Shown here: positions 15,807 to 23,820 of the stretch, in pieces | Layout of the letters: each line of letters opens with the position of its first letter | Numbering within the stretch: position 1 is the first letter of the stretch | NCBI RefSeq assembly: GCF_004791585.1 | Contig: NZ_SRUU01000019.1 | Location: 43,869 to 107,868 of the forward strand | From: Mesorhizobium sp. M1C.F.Ca.ET.210.01.1.1 | Lineage (GTDB): Bacteria > Pseudomonadota > Alphaproteobacteria > Rhizobiales > Rhizobiaceae | Length of the DNA: 64,000 nucleotides | Direction: 5' to 3' | The notes under the pieces: generated by a model | The model's input: only the letters and a program-made list of their open reading frames with translations | Databases searched by the model: none | Told to the model about the DNA's origin: nothing | Position numbers and translations under genes: made by a program

Positions 15807-17131
15807 GCCGGCTCGTCCTGGAAATGCACCGGCCGGCCAGATGCTGCGAGCTGCTTTTGCGCCTGCGCCGGCGTGTGCGAGCGGCCGCTGGCGACCAGCC
15901 ATTCGGCGACGACGGTGGCGCTGCGCTGAAAGCCGAGCGCGCAGCATACCAGCACCGTGCCTTGCCGTCGCGCCGGTTCTATTGCCGTCGCCGCCCGGTC
16001 GAGCGCGTCCGCCGGTGGCGATAGGAGATCGAGCATTCCGAAGCTTTCCCAGCGGCCCGGCGCGTAACGCGGCCGCTCCAGCTCGGCGGCGAGGTCGATG
16101 ACCGTGCCGAAGCGATCAACTTCGGCAGCGTCGGGAAAACGTCCGAGGAAGACGCCGTCGGCGACCGCCACCACCGGCGGCAGCTTGCGCGTCCATGCCC
16201 AGACATTGATCCTGGCACCCAGCCTGTAAGGCCAGAGCAGGATGCGGCTTGCCAGCGACACATAACCGTCAGCCGTCTTCTGGAACACTTTCGCGCCGGC
16301 TCCGGCGTAGGCGAAGGCGACAGTCGCCAGAGCCAGCGACGGCCACACAAGAACAAGCGCGATAGCAGAAAAGAAGACGCCGATGGCAGCACAGGCGAGC
16401 GCCAGAGCAGCGCCCAGCGCGTAGCAAAGCGCCAGTCTCCGTGCCTTGGCATCGGCGGTCAGGCGGAAGCCGGCGAAGGGCAATTCGCCCCTGGCCGGAA
16501 ACAGCCACAGCGCGAAGACCCCAAGCAGCGCGCCGGTCGGGATGTCGATGAAATGGTGCTGCCATGTCGTCAGCACCGAGGCGCCGATCAGGAAGCACCA
16601 GCCGTGCCAGAGCGTCAGGAGAGGGCCAGGGAGCCGCTGGCGCCAATGATCCCAGATGATCACCAAAAGCGCGATATGCAGCGACGGCGCCTGGTTGAAC
16701 GGCTTGTCGAAGCCTCCGAGCACGGCAAACAGCAAACCTGGTAGGCCGCTTGTCGTCGGCCGCACGAAAGTCGCGGTCAGAGGAAACAGGATGAAGCACG
16801 AGACGGCGACGACCTGTGCCGTGAGGTATCGGCCGGCCAGCCGGTCGACGCCCTGCCGGCTGTCGTTGAGCAGCAGCGACAGGCCGTAGAACAGGTTGAT
16901 CGACCAGTAGGGCACGATCGTCCAGGCGAGGAACGAGATGTGCCGCTCCCAGGCGAACACGATGCTGCCGACATGCTCGCGTGTCGACGCCAGCCAGTTA
17001 GCAAAGCCGTAGGTCGAATAGAAGAATGGCGCGAGCAACGCGAGCCAAAGCGCTGCCCGGACCACGATCCTGCCGTAGGGTTCGGCTGCTGGGCTGGCTG
17101 AAAGTGGCGGGGGCTCGGCACTGGTGGGCAT
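15803..17131 (-). CDS. PAP2-like membrane protein fused to a dual-specificity phosphatase (YnbD-like)
   Basis: The 442-residue protein has an N-terminal PAP2-type multi-pass domain (about residues 20-270; PFNQAPSLHIALLVIIWDHWRQR and WQHHFIDIPTGALLGVFALW supply the PSLH and H-x-x-x-D elements). A cytosolic cysteine phosphatase follows (about 310-440) with the C-X5-R loop in VLVCCALGFQRSATVV. The same fusion is seen in E. coli YnbD. It could remove a phosphate from a lipid headgroup made by the operon. It overlaps the next gene by four bases. Confidence 0.85.
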   Translation of the reverse strand: MPTSAEPPPLSASPAAEPYGRIVVRAALWLALLAPFFYSTYGFANWLASTREHVGSIVFAWERHISFLAWTIVPYWSINLFYGLSLLLNDSRQGVDRLAGRYLTAQVVAVSCFILFPLTATFVRPTTSGLPGLLFAVLGGFDKPFNQAPSLHIALLVIIWDHWRQRLPGPLLTLWHGWCFLIGASVLTTWQHHFIDIPTGALLGVFALWLFPARGELPFAGFRLTADAKARRLALCYALGAALALACAAIGVFFSAIALVLVWPSLALATVAFAYAGAGAKVFQKTADGYVSLASRILLWPYRLGARINVWAWTRKLPPVVAVADGVFLGRFPDAAEVDRFGTVIDLAAELERPRYAPGRWESFGMLDLLSPPADALDRAATAIEPARRQGTVLVCCALGFQRSATVVAEWLVASGRSHTPAQAQKQLAASGRPVHFQDEPA

Positions 17132-17144
17132 GCGTGGACGGTTC

Positions 17145-18932
17145 CTAACGCCGCCTTGCGAGCGAGACGGTGAAGATGCCCCACTGGTCGATGCGCTGGT
17201 CGAGCTTCTCGAAGCCGGCCGCCTCGACCAACTGGTCCATCTCGCCTTGCGTGCGCCTCCGCATCACCCAGGCCTGGCCGCCGCGATGCGAGGTCAGGCT
17301 GCGCGCGATCATCTCGAGCTGCGGGTGCCAGGGCTGGTTGGTGTAGAGGAGCAGGCTGCCCGGCTGCATCGCGCGGGCTAGGCCGCCGAGCGAGCGGGCG
17401 ATCAGGGCGTTGTCACGGAAGAGCTCGTAGAGGCCGGAGACGATGGCGAGGTCCGGCACCGGATCGAGCCTGGCCAGCCCATCGCCGTCGAAGGCGTCGG
17501 CGCGCTGGAACGAGACGCTGGCGGGCAATTGCCGCTCGGCGATCAGCTTGCGGCCGAGCTCGACATTGAGGTCTGAATAGTCCCGCAGGCGCACGCTTGC
17601 CGGCTGCTCGGGGCTTCTGCCGATGGCGTCGAGCACATAGCGGCCGTGGCCGGCGGCGATATCGAGGATGTGACCGGGCCGTCCGGCGGCCCTGAGCATC
17701 GCCAGCGCCGAGCCGATCAGCTCTTCGAGGTTGAGCTTGCGCTGGCGGATGCCGCGCCAGCCGATGGCGTCGAGGAAGGTCCGGTCGACCATGCGGCCGA
17801 TAGGTCCGAGGCCGCGCGCCTCGTTCTCGTAGACATAGTCCAGCGTCGAACCGGAATCGAAGCCAGTGGCAACTCCGACCTTCATGCCGCGCGAGAACCA
17901 GCTGCCGAGGCGGATGAAGGCGCGGCTCATCGCCCAATAGAGGCCCTTCGGCGACAGGAGATCGAGCGGCGAGGCGAGCCTGTCGGCCTCGTCGCGCGTG
18001 TAGCCGGCGATATCCGCCTGCTTCAGGTCGACAGCCTCGGCAGTCGAAGCGAACTGCCCATCGAGGAACGGCCGGATCAGGTCGAACGCCTTGGCGCGGT
18101 CGCGCTCGCCCAGCGTGTCGTGGAAGAAGCCCTGCAGCACGTGACGTTCTTTCGCGCGGCTGCCGAGATTGACGAAGAACTCGTGCTGGGGGCCATGCCG
18201 CACCACCCAGTCGCTGCCCGACAGAAGAAGCTGCGTCGGCACGGTGATGGCGCGTGCATCCGAAACGATGCGCGCCGCATGCTGGTAGAGCTCGACAAGG
18301 ATGTTCGAGGCGATCGGCCTCGTGATCAGCGGATCGCTTTCGAAGGAGGCGATGCGCAGCTGGTCATGGGTAAGCAGGTTCGCCTTGACGTAGGAATTGA
18401 CGAAGAAGCGCCCCTTGATCTTCTGCCACAGCGCGATGCCTTCCTTGGCGAAGGGGACATAGAGCTTGACCGAGAAGGCGGGCGAGGCGAGTACCATGGC
18501 GCGCAACTTCGGCGCATAGTCGTGCACCCACGCCGCGGCGAGCACGGCGCCGAACGACTGCGCGATCAGCGCGATGTCCTGCGTTGCAAAACCGTCCCTC
18601 GCGGCGATCTCGCGCATGAAGCAATCGATGTCGCGCACAAGTGCCGCGAAGGAAGGAGCATAGCCGCGCTCGCCTTCGGAGCGGCCGTTGCCGCGCGCGT
18701 CCCAGGCATAGAAGGCATGGTCGGGCATGCCGAGTTCGTCGACGAGATGCGCCATGCGGCCGCCATGCTCGTGCCCGCGATGGAAGAGCACGACCGCGCC
18801 TTTGGCCTTTGCCGATACCGCCGGCCAGAAGCGGTAGAATATCTGCGTGCCGTCATGGCTGCGGAACGTGCGTTCCTCCGCTTGCCGCGCGACGCTTTGC
18901 ATCGGCGCGGTGGCGATCGGTTCGTGAAGCAT
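17145..18932 (-). CDS. Alpha/beta hydrolase fused to a SAM methyltransferase (YnbC-like)
   Basis: The 595-residue protein has an N-terminal serine hydrolase (about residues 15-310) with nucleophile elbow IAQSFGAVLAA and a monoglyceride-lipase-like HRGHEHGGRMAHLVDEL segment. The C-terminal half (about 400-590) is a class I methyltransferase with SAM motif HILDIAAGHGRYVLDAIG. The pairing matches E. coli YnbC. ATG 18932 is preferred because of CGGGGGAA upstream; in-frame GTG 18965 and ATG 18953 are alternatives, 18965 lying four bases after the preceding stop. Its lipid substrate is unknown. Confidence 0.85.
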   Translation of the reverse strand: MLHEPIATAPMQSVARQAEERTFRSHDGTQIFYRFWPAVSAKAKGAVVLFHRGHEHGGRMAHLVDELGMPDHAFYAWDARGNGRSEGERGYAPSFAALVRDIDCFMREIAARDGFATQDIALIAQSFGAVLAAAWVHDYAPKLRAMVLASPAFSVKLYVPFAKEGIALWQKIKGRFFVNSYVKANLLTHDQLRIASFESDPLITRPIASNILVELYQHAARIVSDARAITVPTQLLLSGSDWVVRHGPQHEFFVNLGSRAKERHVLQGFFHDTLGERDRAKAFDLIRPFLDGQFASTAEAVDLKQADIAGYTRDEADRLASPLDLLSPKGLYWAMSRAFIRLGSWFSRGMKVGVATGFDSGSTLDYVYENEARGLGPIGRMVDRTFLDAIGWRGIRQRKLNLEELIGSALAMLRAAGRPGHILDIAAGHGRYVLDAIGRSPEQPASVRLRDYSDLNVELGRKLIAERQLPASVSFQRADAFDGDGLARLDPVPDLAIVSGLYELFRDNALIARSLGGLARAMQPGSLLLYTNQPWHPQLEMIARSLTSHRGGQAWVMRRRTQGEMDQLVEAAGFEKLDQRIDQWGIFTVSLARRR

Positions 18933-18968
18933 GGTGTTTCCCCCGGGCGGCATGGCTAGCCTCACTGC

Positions 18969-19577
18969 TTAGCCGGCGCTGCCAATAAGACCGGCGCGTA
19001 TCCGGTTTATGGCGGTCAGCAGCGAAAGCGTTGCCATGATTGGAAACACAAACGGCGCGATCGATACCGGCCAAAGCCCGGCGGCGCACAGCACCGCGAC
19101 CGCGCCGAGCGCCAGCGCCCTGTCGCTCTTGCCGAAAGGCCCGGCATAGTTGCGTCCAATGCCGGCGGCGACGCCGAGCACACCGGCGAACTCGGTGAGC
19201 ACAGCAGCGACCGCGAAAGCGACGACACCCCAGCTGCCGAACTGCGCAAAGGCGGCAAATGGCAGGATCAGCGCCAGGTCGGAGACGACGTCGCAGATCT
19301 CATTGAGATACATGCCGAGCGTCGAAGCCTGGCCGTGCTCCCGCGCCAGCATGCCGTCAATGGCGTTGAGCGCCATGCGAACGAAAAGCACGACGGGAAT
19401 GAGAAGAAGAACGATGCGCCAGCCCGGCAGAAGCGCGATCGCCGTTCCGGCGGCAATGGACAGCAAGGCGGCAAGTATCGTTATGCCGTTGGCCGTGATG
19501 CCAATTGTCGCCAGCCTCTCGACCAGCGGCCGCAGCCTATCCTGGAAAGCCGGCTTGAGCGCATAGAGCGTCGGCAT
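18969..19577 (-). CDS. CDP-alcohol phosphatidyltransferase-like protein (YnbA-like) with altered motif
   Basis: The 202-residue membrane protein carries a CDP-alcohol phosphotransferase region, NAIDGMLAREHGQASTLGMY followed by LNEICD. Against the family consensus D-x2-D-G-x2-A-R-x8-G-x3-D-x3-D, the first and third aspartates read as asparagine (N-AID and GMYL-N), while the second and fourth remain. It would couple CDP-DAG to an alcohol. ATG 19577 is chosen for GGGGGA upstream; the longer frame to 19637 has no ribosome site. It is first in the lipid operon. Confidence 0.82.
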   Translation of the reverse strand: MPTLYALKPAFQDRLRPLVERLATIGITANGITILAALLSIAAGTAIALLPGWRIVLLLIPVVLFVRMALNAIDGMLAREHGQASTLGMYLNEICDVVSDLALILPFAAFAQFGSWGVVAFAVAAVLTEFAGVLGVAAGIGRNYAGPFGKSDRALALGAVAVLCAAGLWPVSIAPFVFPIMATLSLLTAINRIRAGLIGSAG

Positions 19578-19679
19578 TGCGTTGATCCCCCGATCCACCT
19601 CTATGTGTATCACGAAGACGCCGAATGGCACCAGCATGAGGCAAAAAACACAGTGAATTTTCAGTCGGTTGACGCCTTG

Positions 19680-20042
19680 CTATGAAGGCATTGCCTCAAG
19701 CCGTCGCCGCAGCCAGTATTGCAGCTTGATCAGGTGCCGCATCGGCTTGCGCTCGACGCGCCGGACATCGATCAGCGTGACGCCGCCGCCGTCCGACAGC
19801 GTGTGCAGCCCGGTGTCGAAGCCGTCGAGCCAGCCCTGCGGCGACAGCCGCTTGACGATGTCGGCCGAAAATTCCTCCGGCGTCAGCCGCTCGATGCGCA
19901 ACAGGTTGATGGCGGTGCCATAGCCGGGCCGGACCCGGATTTCGGCACGCTTTGACTGCGCCTGTCTGACTGCGCCGGGCCCTTCCTGGCAGCCGCTGCT
20001 TGCGCCTGGGCCGTTTTCACCAACCGTTGACCATGATCGCAT
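19680..20042 (-). CDS. Hypothetical protein, divergent from the marR-emrAB operon
   Basis: The 120-residue frame ends in a protein-like region (GYGTAINLLRIERLTPEEFSADIVKRLSPQGWLDGFDTGLHTL...LIKLQYWLRRRLEAMPS) whose acidic/amphipathic pattern looks coding, while the first 35 residues look less so. The true start may be further in. No family was recognised. It is divergent from marR, with two palindromes between them (20044-20058 and 20095-20114). Confidence 0.45.
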   Translation of the reverse strand: MRSWSTVGENGPGASSGCQEGPGAVRQAQSKRAEIRVRPGYGTAINLLRIERLTPEEFSADIVKRLSPQGWLDGFDTGLHTLSDGGGVTLIDVRRVERKPMRHLIKLQYWLRRRLEAMPS

Positions 20043-20094
20043 CGCATGGCTGCCATGCTATTTGCCGCCATCTGGAACAAAGCATCCCGCTTGA

Positions 20095-20114
20095 ATAGTA
20101 AGCACGCTTATTAT
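20095..20114. promoter_or_regulatory. Imperfect palindrome just upstream of marR (probable MarR operator)
   Basis: ATAGTAAGC-AC-GCTTATTAT is a 9-2-9 inverted repeat with one mismatch, ending two bases before the marR ATG at 20117. Its position would block initiation by RNA polymerase, fitting autorepression of a marR-emrAB operon. Confidence 0.5.
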
Positions 20115-20116
20115 AT

Positions 20117-20605
20117 ATGCCGCTCATGGTTTCGGACGGCATCGACAGATTGGGATTTTTGATCCACGACGTGCAGCGCCTGATGCGCAAGCGTTTCGAG
20201 GCGCGCGCTGGCGGGCTAGGCCTGTCCTCGGCGCAATGGCGCCTGATGGTGCGCGTCGCCAAGGAAGCTGGCATCACCCAGGCGCGGCTCGCCGACATGC
20301 TGGAAATCGAGCCGATCAGCGTCTCGCGCCTGGTCGACAGGATGGAAGAGGGCGGCTGGATCGAGCGCCGGACCGACGCGACCGACCGGCGTGTGCGCCT
20401 GATATTTCCCACCGCCAAGGCAAGCGCTGCCTATGCCGACGTCAAGAGCCTCGCCGGCGAGGTCTATGAGGAATCGCTCACCGGCGTCTCGCCGGAAGAC
20501 CGGCGGGTCCTGATCCGGGTGCTCGATGCGATCGTGCAGAATCTGACGGACGACGAAGCGTCGTCCGTTGAAAAGACCAAGAATACGGAAGGCGCAGCGG
20601 CATGA
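20117..20605 (+). CDS. MarR-family regulator of the EmrAB-type efflux operon
   Basis: The 162-residue winged-helix protein has the MarR core (GLSSAQWRLMVRVAKEAGITQARLADMLEIEPISVSRLVDRMEEGGWIERRTDATDRRVRLI). ATG 20117 or ATG 20126 may be used; neither has a strong ribosome site, and the upstream region is an operator-like palindrome. Its stop overlaps the start of the emrA-like gene (ATGA), so it is cotranscribed and probably represses the operon until a toxic ligand binds, like E. coli EmrR. Confidence 0.87.
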   Translation: MPLMVSDGIDRLGFLIHDVQRLMRKRFEARAGGLGLSSAQWRLMVRVAKEAGITQARLADMLEIEPISVSRLVDRMEEGGWIERRTDATDRRVRLIFPTAKASAAYADVKSLAGEVYEESLTGVSPEDRRVLIRVLDAIVQNLTDDEASSVEKTKNTEGAAA

Positions 20606-21786
20606 ACGCGCAGGTCAAGAAGATAGACGACAACGTCACCAAGCTCGAAATGGAAGCGCCGGCGAAGCCGGAGGCTGCCCCGTTGTCCGTGGCGCTCGAT
20701 CCGCAGCCTGCCCCGGCAGCGCCGAAGAGGAAGCGCCGCTCCGGCCGCTTCCTTCTGATGGTCGCCCTGCCGCTGGCGCTGCTCGCCGGCGGCGCCTATG
20801 TCTGGGTGACGGGCGGGCGCTATCAGGAGACCGAGAACGCCAACCTGCAGCAGGCCAGGATCTCGATCGCTTCAGATGCGGCCGGCCGCATCGTCCAGGT
20901 CGGCATCGCCGACAACCAGACGGTCAAGGCCGGCGACCTTCTTTTCGTCATCGACCCCGAGCCCTATCGCATCGCGCTGGCCGAGGCCGACGCCGCGGTC
21001 GCTGCGGCGCGTCTCAATGTCGAGCAGCTGCGCGCCGCCTACAGCCAGGCGATGGCGCAGGAGAAGTCGGCCGGCAGCGAGGTCGAGTACGCGCAGTCGC
21101 AATATGACCGCGCGGCCGATCTCGCCCAGAAGGGCATCAACGCCAAGTCGTCGCTGGATGAGGCCCGCAACGACCTCGACAAGGCAAAGCAGCAGCTCGC
21201 TGTGGCGCAGCAGGGCATCGTCAGCGCCAAGGCGGCGCTCGGCGGCAACCCCGACATCGAGACCGACAAGCATCCGACGGTGATGTCGGCGCTCGCCGCG
21301 CGCGACAAGGCCGCCTATGACCTTGCCCAGACCACGGTGAAGGCGCCGGCGGACGGCGTTGTCTACCAGGCCTCGTCCTTCAAGGTCGGCCAGTATGTCG
21401 CTGTCGGCACGCCTTTGTTCGCGCTGGTCGAGACCGGCGACACCTGGATCGACGCCAATTTCAAGGAGACCCAGCTCACCAACATGAAGCCGGGCCAGAA
21501 GGCCGAGATCGTGGTCGACACCTATCCGGGCAAGACCTTCGAGGCGACTGTCAAGGCGATCGGCGCAGGCACGGGTGCCGAGTTCTCGCTGCTGCCCGCC
21601 CAGAACGCCACCGGCAACTGGGTCAAGGTCACCCAGCGCATCCCAGTGCGCCTGGAACTGACGGACCCGGATGCCAAGATGGCGCTGCGCACCGGCATGA
21701 GCGCGACGGTCACCGTCGACACCGGCGTGGCGCGCGGCCTGCCGTCGTTCTTCGGCCACGCCACGGCCGGCGAGCAAGCGCAGTAG
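20602..21786 (+). CDS. emrA: EmrA/HlyD-type membrane fusion protein
   Basis: The 394-residue adaptor has a cytosolic start, one transmembrane helix (LLMVALPLALLAGGAYVWVTGG), a barrel-sandwich hybrid (ISIASDAAGRIVQVGIADNQTVKAGDLLFVIDPEPY), a long coiled-coil hairpin (about residues 125-235) and the second lipoyl half (TVKAPADGVVYQASSFKVGQYVAVGTPLFALVE). It would bridge the MFS pump and an outer-membrane channel. It is coupled to marR by overlap and separated from the pump gene by 283 bp holding a strong RNA fold. Confidence 0.9.
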   Translation: MNAQVKKIDDNVTKLEMEAPAKPEAAPLSVALDPQPAPAAPKRKRRSGRFLLMVALPLALLAGGAYVWVTGGRYQETENANLQQARISIASDAAGRIVQVGIADNQTVKAGDLLFVIDPEPYRIALAEADAAVAAARLNVEQLRAAYSQAMAQEKSAGSEVEYAQSQYDRAADLAQKGINAKSSLDEARNDLDKAKQQLAVAQQGIVSAKAALGGNPDIETDKHPTVMSALAARDKAAYDLAQTTVKAPADGVVYQASSFKVGQYVAVGTPLFALVETGDTWIDANFKETQLTNMKPGQKAEIVVDTYPGKTFEATVKAIGAGTGAEFSLLPAQNATGNWVKVTQRIPVRLELTDPDAKMALRTGMSATVTVDTGVARGLPSFFGHATAGEQAQ

Positions 21787-21905
21787 GACAAGGAGTTGGA
21801 GCAGGGGATTGGTCTGACGGCAGGCGTGGGAAAGCCAGGCGCTTGAGACGGGCCGCCTCGCGGTTCGATCAAGGCAGGGGCGTTCGACACGGACCCGTCG
21901 GTCCT

Positions 21906-22032
21906 CAGGTTTCCGGGCGGCACACATCCCGCTCGAACAGAGACTCTCGGTCGATGTAACCCCCACATCGATAATCGCGTCCCACCGCGATGAGGGTCTC
22001 TCAACGGAAGGCTTTGCCGCCCGGAAACCCTG
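21906..22032 (+). ncRNA. Candidate structured RNA element between emrA and emrB
   Basis: Nested pairings define a branched fold. The outer stem is CAGGTTTCCGGGCGG (21906-21920) with CCGCCCGGAAACCCTG (22017-22032), 15 pairs and one bulged C. The middle stem is AGAGACTCTC (21939-21948) with GAGGGTCTCT (21992-22001), with one G-U pair. Two hairpins sit inside: TCGATGT/ACATCGA with loop AACCCCC, and ATCGCG/CGCGAT with loop TCCCAC. The fold ends 37 nt before the emrB ATG. Both loops are C-rich, so pairing with G-rich ribosome-binding sites is possible. No matching known riboswitch class was recognised. Confidence 0.6.
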
Positions 22033-22069
22033 TGTACACGGTTTCGTTACCTGCTGGAAGTTCAGCATC

Positions 22070-23602
22070 ATGAGCACGCCCGAACCCTTCAAGGAAGTGC
22101 CACATCGCGGCTTGATCACAGTCGCGCTGATGTTGGCGACGATCATGCAGGCGCTCGACACCACGATCGCCAACGTGGCGCTGCCGACCATGACCGGCGA
22201 CCTCGGCGCCTCGCCCGACAACATCAACTGGGTGCTGACCTCCTACATCGTGGCCGCCGCGATCATGACGCCGGTCACCGGCTGGCTTGCCGATCGCCTC
22301 GGCCGCAAGGAGCTGTTCCTCGCCTCCGTTGTCGGCTTCACCATCTTCTCAATGCTTTGCGGCCTCGCCTGGAGCCTCGAGACCATGGTGCTCTTCCGCC
22401 TGCTGCAGGGCGTGTTCGGCGCGGCCATCGTGCCGCTGTCGCAGACCTTCCTGCTCGATATCAACCCGAAGGAGCGCCATGGCCAGGCGATGGCCATCTG
22501 GGGCGCCGGCATCATGCTGGGGCCGATCCTGGGCCCGACGCTCGGCGGCTGGCTGACCGAGAACTTCAATTGGCGCTGGGTGTTCTTCATCAACCTGCCG
22601 GTCGGCATCCTCGCCTTCCTCGGCATGGCCGCCTATCTGCCTGTCGTCGCCAAGCGCGTGCGCAGCTTCGATTTCTTCGGCTTCGCCATGCTCTCGCTCG
22701 GCGTCGGCGCGCTGCAGCTTCTGCTCGACCGCGGCGGCGAGGTCGACTGGTTTTCCTCGACCGAGATCTGGGTCGAGCTCGGCCTGTCGATCACCGGCTT
22801 CTGGGTGTTCATCATCCACACGGTGACGTCCGAACACCCATTCATCGATCCGAAGATCTTCCTCGACCGCAATTTCGTGACCGGGCTGGGCTTCATCTTC
22901 GTCATGGGCGTGCTCATCCTGGCCTCGATGTCGTTGTTGCCGCCGATGCTCGCCAACATCTTCGGCTACCCGACCGTGACCATCGGTGTCGTGCTGGGGC
23001 CGCGCGGCATCGGTACGATGATCTCGATGCTGTTCGTCGGCCGCATCATGCACAGGGTCGATGCCAGGATCCTCGTCGCCATCGGCTTCCTGCTCACCGC
23101 GCAGTCGCTCTACACGATGGCAAGCTTCACGCCGCAGATGGACAACTGGCTGATCATCTCCTCGGGCGTCATCCAGGGCCTCGGCATGGGCATGGTGTTC
23201 GTGCCTCTGTCGGCGGTGGCCTTCGCCACGCTCGACGCGCGCTACCGCACCGACGCCACCTCGCTGTTCAGCCTGGTGCGTAATCTGGGTTCCTCGATCG
23301 GCGTCTCGGTGGTCGCGGCGCTGATGGTGCGCAACACGCAGGTGAACCACACCGAGCTTTCCGCCTTCATCAACCCGTACAATCCCAATCTGTGGGCGGC
23401 CTCGCCGGCCGCGGCGGGCGGCGATCCCGCCGCGCTTTCACAGGTCGACAGGCTGGTGAATGTCCAGTCGATGATGATCTCCTACATCAACGACTTCAAA
23501 ATCCTGATGGTGATGACGCTGATCGCCGTTCCGTTCGTGGTCCTGCTGCGCAAGCCAAAGGCCGCACCCGCGGGTGGCGCGCCGGCGGCGCATATGGATT
23601 GA
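22070..23602 (+). CDS. emrB: EmrB/QacA-type MFS drug exporter (DHA2 family)
   Basis: The 510-residue transporter has 14 predicted helices and typical DHA2 motifs: MQALDTTIANVALPTMTGDL in TM1 (motif D1), GWLADRLGRKELF (motif A), and the TM5 motif C region (GIMLGPILGPTLGGWLTE). It would export drugs or fatty-acid-like compounds by proton antiport with the EmrA-like adaptor. It lies 283 bp after emrA; the intervening RNA fold may control its expression separately from emrA. Confidence 0.92.
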   Translation: MSTPEPFKEVPHRGLITVALMLATIMQALDTTIANVALPTMTGDLGASPDNINWVLTSYIVAAAIMTPVTGWLADRLGRKELFLASVVGFTIFSMLCGLAWSLETMVLFRLLQGVFGAAIVPLSQTFLLDINPKERHGQAMAIWGAGIMLGPILGPTLGGWLTENFNWRWVFFINLPVGILAFLGMAAYLPVVAKRVRSFDFFGFAMLSLGVGALQLLLDRGGEVDWFSSTEIWVELGLSITGFWVFIIHTVTSEHPFIDPKIFLDRNFVTGLGFIFVMGVLILASMSLLPPMLANIFGYPTVTIGVVLGPRGIGTMISMLFVGRIMHRVDARILVAIGFLLTAQSLYTMASFTPQMDNWLIISSGVIQGLGMGMVFVPLSAVAFATLDARYRTDATSLFSLVRNLGSSIGVSVVAALMVRNTQVNHTELSAFINPYNPNLWAASPAAAGGDPAALSQVDRLVNVQSMMISYINDFKILMVMTLIAVPFVVLLRKPKAAPAGGAPAAHMD

Positions 23603-23820
23603 CGTTTCGCGGACCGGCGCGACGCAGCGGCCGCGCCTGCAGCCGGGCTCAAGATCGTAGGCTCGGGAACAGCCCGGAACTTTCAGATATCCACATCTGC
23701 CTGCCCTCGACTCGGAGCTGGTTCACCTACCATTAGTATATCTCGATCACGATGCGGTCGCTTTTGGGTTGAAAGCGAGCCGCGTTGCTTTGCGCCGGCA
23801 CCAAACTGGAGGAACTCTGT

